A DNA stretch of 64,000 nucleotides from Adiantum capillus-veneris (lineage: Eukaryota > Streptophyta > Polypodiopsida > Polypodiales > Pteridaceae): NCBI GenBank assembly GCA_014529385.2, contig CM043955.1, positions 142,712,140-142,776,139 on the forward strand, given 5' to 3'. Shown piece by piece: positions 31,823 through 43,891 of this stretch. The notes beneath the pieces were generated by a model that worked only from the letters and a program-made list of their open reading frames with translations, was not told the origin of the DNA and ran no database searches. The translations under genes were made by a program, and so were the position numbers. Numbering within the stretch: the stretch's first letter is position 1; each line of letters starts with the position of its first letter.

Positions 31823-33118
31823 CTTACCCTTTTGAGCCGTTGACCTTTGACAATCTGACACTCATCAAGCTTCATTAAAAATATAACTTTTTCATCACAC
31901 TCTTCCTGTGTGAACCCATAAAATCTAATCATTGACTCCCGAAGCTTCAACAAGTTAACATAGACATTGTTGAGCTCGTTGTAACGGAAGGATTTGTTGT
32001 CTTCTAATGGTAATATGGAATCCTCCACATATTGAAATCCACCCAACAAGCTTGCAACATCATTATTGGTGCACCTTTTTGCAACACTCACACTTAAGGT
32101 ATTGGAAGCAACCTAAACAAACCTTTTGGCCAATGACCTAGTGTGACAATACTATACAAATCTTCGAAGGCCTTGAAACTTATTCCTGCGCTGTCACACA
32201 CCTCCATCATCTCTTGAGGCAACACAATTCTCTTTATCTCACTAAAATACTTCTAGCACAAAACATTAGCAATGCTAGCATTAGATGGGTCATCCAATAG
32301 ATCCACCAACTCCTTTAGCTTGATGATAAGCTGCAGTAGAGTATGTCCAATTGTTTGAGCATCGGAATCGATTCCCATCATCATCTAAACCAAGTTCTTG
32401 CATATTGAAATAATATTATATCAACTTACAAAAATTTTAAGAAATTAGAAGCTTGCATTTGTATCCCTACCAAGTTTGACATATAAGTTTCTTTTGAGCT
32501 CCACCGCTTAAAGATAGCATAAACATCCCATGTCTCTTGAGCTTACAAATGTGGTAGCCCAATGGAATGTGTGTGAGATAATCAATTCGCCGGTGCATAT
32601 TACGCGGTGTGTTGTAGCTGAATGAAATTGGACGGACGGAGCTCTTACTCCATTTTTTGATGCTCTACTTTTTCATTAAGCTTTTCCATCTCATCATTTA
32701 GCTGCTTCGTCTTCTCATTGGCTTCCTCTCTGACTTGTTGAATGTCTTTCATATACTTCTCTTGCAATGACAAATAGGCAGCAAAGAGATGTTTTCTCTC
32801 TGCCCTTTCATTGAAAAAAGCTGAATACAATCTTTAGTAGTAGCCAAACAATCCGTCTCTCCCATCTCCAATAAAACGTAGTAGCTCAGTGACGTTTCAA
32901 AAGGGTAGTGATGCATTGTTCATTGGATCATTAGTGTAAATATATCCATCAATTCATAAGTTGATTTCGTTGCACCCAATGTTTCGTAGCTGATCTGCAA
33001 CATTGGGATTAGATGTGCCAAGTCACACAATATCGTACTCTTGCTCCAAATTAGCATTTAATCGATATCATTTTGTCTTGTTAGCAATGTCTTGCAATGG
33101 TAGGGGATTGAATGACAT
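31823..33118 (-). pseudogene. Minus-strand pseudogene of unknown family
   Basis: Read on the minus strand from ATG at 33118, a single protein can be followed through scattered stops: an N-terminal part (MSFNPLPLQDIAN, LGTSNPNVADQLRNIGCNE), a coiled coil at 32830-32645 (EANEKTKQLNDEMEKLNEKV), and a helical C-terminal part from about 32380 to 31823 (KELVDLLDDPSNASIANVLC, FKAFEDLYSIV, NNVYVNLLKLRESMIRFYGF). It stops exactly where the LTR at 31196-31822 ends, so that LTR may have inserted into it. I do not recognise the family; it could be a host gene or a transposon ORF. Confidence 0.4.
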
Positions 33119-33426
33119 TTTTGTTAGCTAATCAAGAAAATTGGAGAGGGAATGTGTAATGGTGACTGCTATAAGCAGGTGAGACTGGCTATGAAGGGAA
33201 GAAGTGGAGAGTACTCAAAGATAGGAGAAAGGATTATGTTGTGGAGGGATGAAAGAGAGGGAGTGAAGCTCAATCTCCTTTGAAGAGAGGGAGTGGGAGA
33301 GAGAAAGACAATAATGGAAGAGAGAGTGGGAGAGAGAGAGAGTAGATCTGCAACCTTGTGAGATCTGCACTTTTTGTCAGAAGTAGGCAGCAAAGAATGT
33401 CCCATTAATGATTGGGAGGGGGAAGT

Positions 33427-33480
<54 letters not shown>

Positions 33481-33758
33481 TTGGCTCACGTTTTGGAGAG
33501 AGAATGTGGAAAATCTTCTTTTTAGACTGGGGACTGAAAAGTGTCTCCTTAATGATATATAAGTGAGAGAGAGAAGAGAGGGATGGGATTTTTTTTTTTT
33601 TAAAACTCATTTACCGACCTCTCTTTTGGGTTACTAAATAGACTATTTTCAAATACAAAATATGGAAATGGATTTTTTTAAATCTCAGCATACAGCATAC
33701 GCCTTTTTGCCCTCTCTTTTAGGCTTGGCCAAAGCTTTAAGAATTCCCTTAAACTACC
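33119..33758. other. Non-coding, GA-rich region
   Basis: Purine-rich sequence with a (GA)n tract at 33430-33480 and a T run at 33589-33601. Open frames here come from the repeat. Nothing else is readable. Confidence 0.6.
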
Positions 33759-33797
33759 AAATAAAGAGGCCCTCCTATACCCCATTCACTTCCTAAT
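33759..33797. mobile_element. Terminal inverted repeat of a MITE, isolated end
   Basis: 39 bp (AAATAAAGAGGCCC...CTTCCTAAT) closely matching the right TIR of the MITE at 39741-40192, with a partial match continuing inward (AAACTACC). No opposite end was found within several hundred bases upstream, so this is a fragment or a diverged member. Confidence 0.55.
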
Positions 33798-35175
33798 GAT
33801 TTTAAGATTTCATCCATTTTGATCTTCAAAGACATGACACGGTCATGTAGGAGCAAAGTAATTTGGGTCGTAGTGTCCAAAATATGTTTTTGCATTATTC
33901 AGCTATCGACCTACATGTATGGTTTGGATTGGCACATGTTGTCACATGGGATACAGCATGGTCTAGGAACTCAAGGAGTCCAATTTAGATAGTGTGCAGT
34001 AAGGAAAACGAGGGTCCCTAACATGGCAGTGGCAAGGCTTTGGTTTATATATATACCAAATGCAGTGAGTTATTTTGAATGGCGTGCATAACATTACCTT
34101 TGTTGATATATGTATATCAAAGTGAGGATCTTGGCTAGGCGTGCATCATCCATTTGAATGTCCACCCATTCGATAATAAGGGGGAGGGTAGTGTGAACAA
34201 AAGCAAAGGGGTAAAGAATAGCAAGTAAGCAGCGTATGCACCAAAGCTTGAGGAACTCATGGCAGGCTGTACGGTGGTTGGATGAGCTCATCATATAAGA
34301 AATGTTTCTCAACATGGTTGGGTGCTCCTTTTTAGCATTGGGGGCATCAATTTTTGTGTGTTGCTGCTTGATTTTCCATGTCATCAAGAGGGATTCTCCA
34401 CGGAGACCATTAGCACCAACGCTAGTGGGGGAAGGCCATTATCAAAAAAAAAATCTTTAGCATGCAAAGTGGAAGTTAATGGTGGGGAAAAAGCAAGGTG
34501 GCAGGGGAAACTATCTCTCTTGCTCAAACCCTATGGATTGCACTCTCTTGGGGGTTTTCTCCCTCTCGGGTGCTTTCTCCCTCTTGATTTTTCTTGGCAC
34601 TAAGGAGCATTAAGAAGGGCATTAATGAGGACATCAAGAGGCGTAAAGGGGCATTAAGCACGAGAATAAGTGGCAAGACACTGGTATTTCCCTCTTTTTT
34701 TCTTTTCTCTCCACCTATAGGAGAGCACTACAGAGTTGTTCTTGACCTTCAAGGGAGGCAAGTAAGGAGAATCTCTCTCTCTCTCTCTCTCTACCTCAAT
34801 GAAGGGAACAAGGGTGGGGTAATCAACGGATCAATCGTGCTCTCTATTCCTTGATCTTGATGAAGGGAACTTGGAGAGCCAAGGAAGACAAACTTGAAGC
34901 ATAATTGCAAAGTATCCTACAAAACAAGGGAAGATGAAGAAGAAGGGCATTTGCTAAAGTAAAAGGGGAAGAGCAAGGCAAGAAGAAAAAGATTTTTTCC
35001 TCTCTCGTGCTATCTTTTTTCAAAGGAAACATTTCTCTCTCTTCCTCTTGGTTATGATGAAGAAAGCAAACCACAATGTTGTTATTGAAGTATTTTTTGT
35101 CCTTAATTTCAAAATTCATTTGCAATATAAATTTTAGTTCCAAGGCATTAGTCTTGCATAGTCTCTTGATTTGTG

Positions 35176-35223
<48 letters not shown>

Positions 35224-36266
35224 CCTGCAGCTAAAGGCCCTGTGCCTTCTTGGCTAACTTCTTGAACCCCTATCTACCAACAATTTGGTTGTCAATGGAA
35301 CAACTCAAGCCCCTACAAGGGAGAATTTCAAAATGTGCCCCCCATTACAACGTAAAACTTTGTTTTCCTCTAAAGAAGACTGTGTTGATTTTACCTACCT
35401 ACTTGCACACAACATCTCAAAATGCCCTCTTAAATGGAGCACAATTTTCTATTAGTCTTGCCTCCCCAAAACCACATCAGTTCTAGACAATTAAGAAGAA
35501 TATTGTAAAGAAATGCACCTCAAAACTACAATTTGTGATGGATCTCAAAATGTCACCATCCACCACTTGTGCTAACCCACCAACAATATTACTAGAGGGG
35601 GTGAGTGAAGAAAGTTATATCTCAAATGGGTTCATAGATAGTAATTTTCTTCATGTTTCAAAGAATAAAGAGATATTTGTGTTGCTTCTATCTTCATGAA
35701 GCATAAAGAGATGTACCTTATGATATTGTCCCAATCTATATGTCCCAAACATCTATCTAAGTTGTAAATGGGACTAGAGCAAAGAAAGTGGTAGTAAGAC
35801 CTTCCCAAAGGAGAGCTCTCTCTTGATGTATCACCACTCTTGAGGTTATTGGGTAAGTAAACTAAAAAATCCACATGTGATGGTAGTTACATTGACCTAT
35901 GCCATGTGTGTTCAAGGGGGCTTTTTGTGGTAGCTTGAGGTTATAGATATACAACCTAAAAACCCTTGGTTATGAGAAACAATAAAACTCATGGTTTAGA
36001 GTAAACCTAAAAGTCTTATATATCATAAGAGTGGCTAGTCTAGTGTGAGGAGACACATGCACAACATTATCCCAAGTTAAGGTGAAGGGGGCAGTTGGTG
36101 GGGTCAACCCAACTTGGATGCCCACTTATGTGTGAACACTGTATAAACCTATTTGTAGGATACAAACCTAAATCTCTATTGTTTTGATGCATGATCCCAC
36201 AAGGCTCTACCACAAACATTTTTATTTTTCTACTTAAAGACTACCAAGGTTTACATGTCCCTATGC
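33798..36266. other. Unassigned sequence
   Basis: About 2.5 kb without a credible gene. It holds short CT tracts at 34770-34791 and about 35180-35222, and only short stop-ridden frames on both strands. It is probably old repeat sequence. Confidence 0.5.
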
Positions 36267-36582
36267 TGCAGGATCAACATTTACCCTTGCTTTGAAGACT
36301 AGAATACTGATGCCCATTGACCATGCATCATACATGATTAACACATTAAGAGCACCAAGAAAAGAAGTGGAATTACTACCGATGCGTGCATGGGAAACTC
36401 GGTGCGGGAGAGGGGAAGAGGAGAAGAGAGTTTTGTGTTGTGTGGGTGGAGTGGACCTTGAAGATGTGAGGAGATCCTTATTACTTTTGTATATGAAGCA
36501 CAAATTTAAGGTGGTGAGTGGGTGACCGGCGGGCATTGGATGTCCAGCTCTGGGCAAAGGCACAATGCCTTTGCCCCAACAA
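36267..36582 (-). repeat. Possible minus-strand LTR with terminal hairpin
   Basis: On the minus strand the block begins TGTTGGGGCAAAGGCA and ends GATCCTGCA, about 316 bp. To its right, the minus strand reads TTAAGTGAAAGAT, resembling the polypurine tract of copia element E4 (CAAGTGGGAGAT) at the same position. GGGCAAAGGCA (36552-36562) and TGCCTTTGCCC (36566-36576) form a perfect 11-bp stem. No second LTR or clear duplication was found. Confidence 0.35.
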
Positions 36583-38151
36583 TCTTTCACTTAAGGGAAA
36601 ATGTGCCAATAAGTAGGTCCTACTAACTAAACTGCTAGAACGTACAAGAAGATAGGTGAGAGAATCTCTCAATTTATGCCCAAAGAAAAATGCAAGAAAA
36701 TAGGAAAAAATTTAGACTTAGCTAGGGAGAGTAGTTCAAGCATTTTGAACCTATTTTTGGCTGATTTCTTTTATTTTAGGAGTAGGGTAAGTAAGCAAGT
36801 CCTACAAGTACTCTCAATATCTCATTGGATCTGCATATAATTGAAGGGGTCTTTTTGCCTAAAGGTAATAAAATATTTAAGAAAGATAATGCATCCAAGG
36901 AAGTGAATGACTCTAGGCATGATTTGCTTGAACAATAGTGTGTGAGTGCTCAACCATAACCAGAATTCTCAAAAAACTCTTAACCAACATTTGTGAGGAA
37001 AAAATGCACTTTTCTCTTGAAGGTGAAGCTAGAGGACAAATTTTCACATGAGACTTCAGCCATGTCTTTGAATAATGTGTTTAAGTACTAGAAACTGAAC
37101 ATCAAAAAGTGAGTCTAGGGCCAAGACTTGATCTTTTATACTAGAAAAAGTGTTAACATAGAGCTTGAGATCACTTCACTTTCCCAATTAGGGTGAAATT
37201 GGCACATGCACTCTTGAATAAACATAAAACACTTGGGAATCGACCAAATCAAGAAAAGGTGAACAAAAGCATGAGACACAGAAAAATTTGCATTTTTCGA
37301 CTTTTGCTAGAAAGAGATTTTTGGCGAGTTTTTGGCTAAGATTGATATCGAAGGTTTTTTTTTGAGGTGTGAATCACATAATAAGGTTGAAAGTGATATT
37401 TGACCTTTCTCCACATAGAGATGGAAAAAATCACGATTTTCTCCCCAGCCCTTAACTGCATTAGGTTTGAAAAGCCCATATTGGTACCAAAGGACGTCCC
37501 CAAGGTAACAAACACACTCACATAGTCAAATCTAGAATTACTCTCTTTTGCAAAAAATCAACCAAAATCAATCCAAATCCCACTCAAAAGGAAGGTCAAA
37601 GGACTCTTGAGACCATCAAGGGGGTCAAAACTTTGAACTTATTGCAAGGATAAGCTGTTTGGACTGGGTAGTGAGTCTTTGAGATTGTTGAAGGGGAAAA
37701 ACACCTCAAAAGACCTTACGGAGGATAAAATCATGATTTTCTCTCACAAAGTGTTAGGATCAAAAAATTACAATCAATATGGGTTCCACCTTCTGAAGCA
37801 AGAGTTGTAGGTCATGACTAGGGTTGAAGATCATTGAAGTCATGCTTGAAGTCCTTTAGTTGACTAAAGTTATGCATACATCAATTGCCAGTTTGTCGTA
37901 ACTCCATCTGTATTGACATTTTTATGGAGCCTTGTACAAGAAGGGATACCGGTGCAAAGGAGGAGTTGGAGTAGGGAAGAAAGCATAGAGGATCTATATA
38001 ATCCTAGATAATAGGTTAGGTTTGAAATCACTAAATTGTTCATGTTCTTGAGATCAAGAGCTTGGTACCGGTCAGGTGTCAGGCTACTTAGAGACCAAGT
38101 GAGTAGGGCATCCACAAAAGAGAGTGTCAACCAAGTGAGCCAGCCTTCACT
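36583..38151. other. Unassigned sequence left of E6 coding remnants
   Basis: No credible ORF, primer site or LTR end was seen. It may contain the leader of E6, whose coding remnants start near 38152. Confidence 0.35.
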
Positions 38152-38419
38152 GTGCTTATGGTAGAAAAGACACTTGAAATGAGCTACCATAGTGAGAAAA
38201 ATGAGGAGGACACCTCACAAAATACAAAACGTCCCCTCACTAAGCAATTGTACTACCATTACACTAACGGAAAGGGAGCCAAAATCTATGTATATATCCT
38301 TCACAAGTGCTATGTTCAAGAGGACTTTAAAAATCCTGAGTTCGAAGAGCAAGTTGAGGTTGTTGACTACGAAGACCAATGTATTGATGAGAGAGGGGTT
38401 TCCTATTGTAGGATGGATA
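38152..38419 (+). pseudogene. E6 N-terminal coding remnant
   Basis: An open frame of about 90 residues (KRPLTKQLYYHYTNGKGAKI, EEQVEVVDYEDQCIDERG) that runs into the left end of E4. Sequence after the right end of E4 (53496 onward, YDPVDAMGMTGTEDSFYKG) looks like its continuation, allowing a one-base shift. It therefore belongs to the gypsy element that E4 split. No domain is recognised in this part. Confidence 0.45.
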
Positions 38420-38504
38420 TGTTAGGAAATATGACGTAGCTAAGTAGATAATTGAGTAGATTACTTGATGGAGAGAGATAATTTTCACACACAAGAGATT
38501 ATAG

Positions 38505-38539
<35 letters not shown>

Positions 38540-39155
38540 CACGTTATACGTGCTTCACCCAATGTGAGCTACATCCACGGGAAAGTAGCCATTTAATGGC
38601 TGTACTACTTCAAATAAGAAGTAGGTTACAAAAGAATTATACCATTAATAGAGCTCCCACCTTGCTTCACTCTCACCACCTCACACCCACCTTGTTGCAT
38701 CAACTTCACATTGTGAAATGTGTGTAGAAATGGCCTCCTTTTATAGGCCAAAAGGGCTGCCCTCTCGCATGAGAGGCAGCCATGTGTAGCCGCCCTTGTG
38801 TAGATAAGTCCAAATCGGACCCTCCAATCTGCCCATGTGTGGCCGCCCTTGAGAAGACAAGTCCTCCTTTGCAATCGGCCACCGGCCTTTGAATTTGGCC
38901 ACTAGCCATCAGCCATTGAATTCCGATCACTGACCACCGGCCATTAACTACCGGCCACCAGCCAACCGGCCAAACGATAGGCGTTTTTCGACCACTTTCT
39001 GATCGTGGTCCGGCCATAATATTCCGAGGAAAAGGAATATTCCGGCAAGTGATTTTGGTTCACGCATGATGGATTCTCCTCATAATGGGGGCCTTACAAA
39101 TGTGCGTTTTAACCACAAAAAATTACAAGGGGTAAATTAGGCTCTATACTTAACA
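38420..39155 (-). repeat. E4 3' LTR (left copy)
   Basis: 736 bp. It contains a (GA)n tract at 38508-38535 and a run of degenerate CCGGCCA-type short repeats at about 38875-38975. On its right the minus strand has the polypurine tract CAAGTGGGAGAT (39156-39167). Confidence 0.9.
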
Positions 39156-39740
39156 ATCTCCCACTTGGAGACTGACCTCCAAACCAAACCTGTGACTGCT
39201 TTCCATCCTAGCTTCTTATCCTTGAATGCCGATTGAAGATGATTAAAAGCTCAACTTCTCCTTGTTGACCACCTTTGTAAACATGTCTGCAGGATTTTCA
39301 CTTGTATGCACATTTCCTATCTTTAACTGTCCCTCTTCCAAAAGAGTGTGTATGAAGTGATATCTCACCTCAATGTGCTTTGTCCTTGAATGAAAGGCTG
39401 AGTTCTTTGCAAGATGGATAGCTCTTTGACTATCACTGTACAAGACACAATTGTCTTATTTGAATCCAAGCTCTTCTAAGAATCTGTGAAGCCACATAAT
39501 TTCTTTGCTTGCCTCCGTCATTGCTACATACTTTGCTTCCGTGGTAGAAAGTGAGACTACTTTCTGCAGCTTTGAAGCCCAGCTTACAGCTGTACCTCCA
39601 ACCTTGAAGACATAGCTAGTAGTGCTCCTTCGAGTATCTTTGTCACCTGCCATATCTGCATCAGCATACCCTTCTAGAAAAATATCAATTCCTCCAAAAT
39701 ACAAAGCATTTGTTGTTGTCCCTTTTAGATACCTAAGTGC
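39156..39740 (-). pseudogene. E4 RNase H
   Basis: The minus-strand frames 39704-39456 and 39443-39243 give YADADMAGDKDTRRSTTSYV, SLSTTEAKYVAMTEASKEI, LYSDSQRAIHLAKN and ENPADMFTK, the standard copia RNase H motifs with D, E and D residues. A stop separates the two frames. The domain is split from RT by a MITE. Confidence 0.85.
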
Positions 39741-40192
39741 ATTAGGAAGAGAATGGGGTCTAGGAGGGCCTCTTTATTTGGAAGTTTAAGGAAGTCAAAC
39801 CTTTTGTATTAAGAAAGTAATCAAAGGACAACTTTTAAATTCAAATAGGCAAAACGGCTAGTTTATTTGAATTCAAAGTTTCCCCCCAAAATGGAATTTA
39901 AAATCTAACGGGTAAAACCATATCATGTAGCATATCTATGGAAAGAGTTCGACACGTAGATTGTAGATATATGATCTCCGCTCAAATCGGAGATTATATG
40001 TGGGAGTTATCGAAGGCCGAAATTCATAAAACTTTCCACCTCCTTTTTGGGGAGAAAAGTGCATCCTTTGACTACTCTTACACACCCACCATTCTTGCAC
40101 ACATGGCATATACCCATTTGTCAAAATGTTAATCACTTCCATAAGCTCATGGAAAATAAAGAGGTCCTCTTATACCCCATCCTCTTCCTAAT
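39741..40192. mobile_element. MITE-like element in the E4 RT-RNase H linker
   Basis: 452 bp with 39-bp terminal inverted repeats (39741-39779 and 40154-40192) that differ at about four positions; the outer end reads ATTAGGAAGAG. There is no coding capacity. An internal perfect stem, ATCTCCG/CGGAGAT, lies near 39980-40000. It interrupts E4 where copia proteins normally run HWQAMKW..LRYLKG. The target duplication is unclear, so I do not assign a superfamily. A related end is at 33759-33797. Confidence 0.75.
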
Positions 40193-41393
40193 ATGACCCA
40201 CTTCATAGCTTGCCAGTGCTCCTTACTTGGGTTGTCCATGAACCTACATACAACTCCCATTGCATGGGCAATGTCTGGCCTTGTCCAGACCATAGCATAC
40301 ATAAGAGAATCTACCACTGCAACATATGGAACTTTAGACATATAGGCTATCTCCTCTTGTGTCTTTGGACACATATCGTTGGTTAGTTTAAAGTGACCAG
40401 TGAAAGGTGTAGAAAACTTTTTTGCATTTTGCATTGCAAACCTATCTAGTACCTTCTTGATGTAATACTCTTGAGATAGATTTATTGTATTCTTCGTCCT
40501 GTCCCTTGATATCTTCATACCAAGTATGATCTTTGTAGCACCCAAATCTTTTACTGAAAAAGATTTAGACAGCTCCTCTTTTAGGTCTTGATGTCCTGCA
40601 TGTTAGCACTTGCAATCAGTATGTCATCAACATATAACATTAGGATGATGAACTTCCCATCCCCCAAATTCTTCGTGTAGACGCAGTGATCCGAGTTGCA
40701 TCTTGTGAATCCATGATCCAACATCCATCGATCGAACTTCAAGTACCATTGTCTTGATGCTTGCTTTAAACCATACAAGCTCTTCTTTAATCTGCAAACC
40801 AATTTCTCCTTACCTTTTACTTCATACCCCTTTGGTTGAAGCATGTAAATTTCCTCCTTTAAGTCACCGTGAGGGAATGCCGTATTTACATCCATTTGCT
40901 CAAGATTTAGATCATGAGCAGCCACAAGGCTAAAGACAAGCCTAATTGAGTTCATTTTTACAACATGAGAAAATATTTCATTGAAGTCAATACCTTTCTT
41001 TTGAGAAAACCCTTTTACCACAAGCCTAGACTTATACCTTTTCTTACCACCTTCTTCTTCCTTCAGCTTATACATCCATTTGTTCTGAAGTGCCCACCTA
41101 CCTTTAGGCAACTCAACCAACTCCCATGTTTGGTTGCGATGTAATGAGTCCATCTCCAATTGCATGCTCTTCATCCATTCTTCTTTGGATTCGTGTTGCA
41201 TAGCTTCCTCGTATGATTCCGGCTCTCTAGAATCTGAGATCAAGAGATGATTGAAGGAAGAAATGAACCTTTTTGGAGGTCTACTTACTCTTGTAGATCT
41301 TTGGGGAATAGGTTGAGGCTCCTCATTTGGTTGATGTTGTTGCACATTGTCACCGTTTGTAGTCCTTGAATCTTCACCGTCCTCAAGCTCCAT
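40193..41393 (-). pseudogene. E4 reverse transcriptase
   Basis: The frame 41393-40581 covers the linker (PQPIPQRSTRVSRPPKRFIS), the RT start (WELVELPKGRWALQNKWMYK), VNTAFPHGDLKEEIYM, SLYGLKQASRQWYLKFD and LYVDDILIAS, the YVDD catalytic motif at about 40622-40640. After a shift the frame 40545-40147 continues with LGMKISRDRT, SLMYAMVWTRPDIAHAMGVV and HWQAMKW. This is typical copia RT with few defects. Confidence 0.9.
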
Positions 41394-42420
41394 GTACTCA
41401 TCACCCGTGTTTTCTTTCCAAGTAATCTTTGTACATATTTTGTTTGTTAGAAATTACATCCCTACTTCTAAAGATTTTACAATCTTCAGGATTCCATAGG
41501 CGATACCCAAAGTCACCTTCTCCATAGCCAATGAAGAAACACTTTTTGGACTTTGCATCTAGCTTTGATCTTAGGCTTCTATCTATGTGCATGAAAGCCT
41601 CACACCCAAACACTTTGAGAAATGCATAATTCACCTATCCATGTCTCTTCTGGAACTACCCCATCCAATGCCGTTGAGGGTGACCAGTTGGTTAAGTACA
41701 CAGAAATACTTACAGCTTTCGCCCAAAGCTCAAGCGGTAGGCCTGCATGTAGCCACATGCTTCATGCTCGCTCCATGATTGTTCTATTCATCCTTTTTGA
41801 AATCCCATTTTGTTGAGGTGTCCTTGGGGTTGTCTTTTGCCTCCAATGCCATTGCTAGCACAAAAACTTTCAAAAGCTTGGCTACAATATTCACCTCCAT
41901 TGTTGGATCTGAGGCATTTAACCTTGGTACCTACTTCATTCTCCACAAAGGCTTTCCACCTTTGAAATATGGAAAACACATCGGATTTATTCTTCATGAC
42001 ATAAACCCATGTTTTCCTAGTCGCATCGTTTATGAATGTTACATAACACAATGAGGCACCAAGTGATGGTGTACTTGCAAGATTTCAAACATCATCAGAA
42101 TGAACCAACTCAAGTTTTTTTTTTCTTTCATTTCTTGGTTTTTGAAAAATTTTACCCTCTTTTGTTTACCATAAACACAATCTTCACAGAACTCTAAGTC
42201 CACTTTTCTTCCAAACCTGGTAGAAGCTTCTTTGTTTGAAGGATTTGCATTCCTTTGGCACTCATATGCCCAAGCTGATAGTACCACACCGCACTGTTGA
42301 CTTCCTTAACTATTGCACAAGTTGAAGATTGCATGCTAACAGTACAAAAGTAAAGTGTACTGACCTTTTCTCCCTTGGCAACCACCAAAGATCCCTTTGA
42401 GATCTTCCACCGTTTGCTTT
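41394..42420 (-). pseudogene. E4 integrase
   Basis: Minus-strand pieces: the pre-integrase zinc region (VWYYQLGHMSAKGMQIL, FCEDCVYGKQKRVKF), a core piece (FINDATRKTWVYVMKNKSDV, CLRSNNGGEYCSQAF), and the C-terminal YAFLKVFGCEAFMHI and KKCFFIGYGEGDFGYRLWNP segments. The frame changes several times between 42290 and 41640. The central and glutamate parts are hard to read. Confidence 0.8.
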
Positions 42421-42720
42421 TAAATGCAATATTGTGACCTTATTGTCCAATTGTCCTGTAGAGATCAAATTTTTGTGAAGAGAAGGAACATGCCTAGCAT
42501 CTTTAAGCTTCCATTCATTTCCATTAGAAGTTTTGACACAAACTGTACCTTTGCCTACAATTTCACAAGATTCATCATCTCCCAAGTATACATACCCAAA
42601 ATTACCTTTGGTGTAATCTTGGAAATGTTGCTTGTGTGGTGTCGCATGGAATGAAGCCCCGGGGTCTACTAGCTAGAAATTAGATACATTGTTTAATGAG
42701 AGAATTAGAGAATCTTGCTC
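42421..42720 (-). pseudogene. E4 protease region
   Basis: After gag the minus strand reads LVDPGASFHATPH near 42660, matching the copia protease active site but with DPGA in place of DSGA. It is followed by GDDESCEIVGKGTVCVKTSN and LKDARHVPSLHKNLIS (42585-42430). Several stops are present. Confidence 0.75.
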
Positions 42721-43543
42721 TACTTTACCTGCCACATTGCCTCTGATGTTGGCTTGTTGTTTTGAGACTCCAACTCCTTCTTCTTCTTCTTGGACCAACA
42801 ATACTTCTTGACGTGGCCCTTCTTGCCACAGTTCCAACATTCAAGAACTGACTTTGCACATGACTTGTTCCATCTTGAGCAATCAGGACCCTTTTGGTTT
42901 TTGAACCTCTCCTTAGGACTTCTTCTTGTTTTCACTGACAGTGTAGCACTTGATGATTCTCCTATGCTTCTCCTTCGCATTTACTTGCTTAGAAGAACAC
43001 CCACAACATCATCAAACTTAAGAGTATTTGTGCCAGAAATAGAATTACTTACAAACATCACAAGGGTGTCCTAACTATCTGGTAGAGACGATAGTATAGG
43101 AGAGCTTGCACTTCGTCACATCGAAATTTATTTTCATCGATCGAAGTTGACTTATGTTGGTGTTAAAGTCATTTGGGTGTTCTGCAACTAAACCATTCTC
43201 TACCATCTTTAGATTGAACAAGCACTTACTTCATGAGAAATGCCTTATTGTATGCGGATGGTTTCTCATAGAAGTCATCAAGTGACTTCATCAAGTCCTC
43301 CGTGGTCTTCATATCCGAAACGTCGAAGGTCACCGTTGACGCCAAGCTTAACCGGATTGTTCCTAGTGCCTTTCAATCAAAGACAATTCACGCTTCATCT
43401 GCCATCGTTGCGAGCTTCTTTGCAAGACCGCCTAGTGGCAAATAGAGGTCCTTCTGGTAGAGATAGTCTTCAATCTGCATCTTCCAATGTTGGTAGTTTT
43501 TTCCATTGACCTTTTCAATCTTGAGCTTCTCTTCCTCCGCCAT
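42721..43543 (-). pseudogene. E4 gag with zinc knuckle
   Basis: Starts at the ATG at 43543 (minus) with MAEEEKLKIEKVNGKNYQHW, the usual copia gag opening. A decayed UBN2-like middle follows (SLASTVTFDVSDMKTTEDLM). The frame 42980-42720 contains the knuckle CWNCGKKGHVKKYC (CX2CX4HX4C). Several stops and shifts occur between 43400 and 42990. Confidence 0.85.
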
Positions 43544-43599
43544 TACTCCCACTCAATTCAAGGAATCCTTTCCTTGAGATAATTTAGCTACGAGAAAAC

Positions 43600-43615
43600 C
43601 TTGCTCTGATACCAG
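43600..43615 (-). other. E4 primer binding site, initiator tRNA-Met type
   Basis: The minus strand reads TGGTATCAGAGCAAGG two bases after the right LTR end (CCTAACA). This is the standard plant site complementary to initiator tRNA-Met, and it fixes E4 orientation. Confidence 0.9.
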
Positions 43616-43617
43616 TT

Positions 43618-43679
43618 GTTAGGAAATATGACGTAGCTAAGTAGATAGAGAGATAATTTTCACACTGAAGAGATTATAG

Positions 43680-43740
<61 letters not shown>

Positions 43741-43891
43741 CACGATATACGTGGTTCACCCAGTGTGGGCTACATCCACGGGAAAGCAACCACTTAATGG
43801 CTTCAGTACTTCAAACAAAAAGTAGGTTACAAAGGAATTATACCCTTAATAGAGCTCCCTCCTTGCTTCACTCTCACCACCTCACACCCAC
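43618..43891 (-). repeat. E4 5' LTR, left piece
   Basis: Matches the left part of 38420-39155. The (GA)n tract is longer here (43683-43736). It is cut by E5 after CCAC at 43888-43891. Confidence 0.9.

Noticed and set aside
36292-36525. 77-codon plus-strand ORF
   Set aside because: Lies in the LTR-like block, without domain or conservation evidence.
39938-40132. Short ORFs on both strands inside the MITE
   Set aside because: The element is non-coding; the frames are short and the internal palindrome explains part of them.
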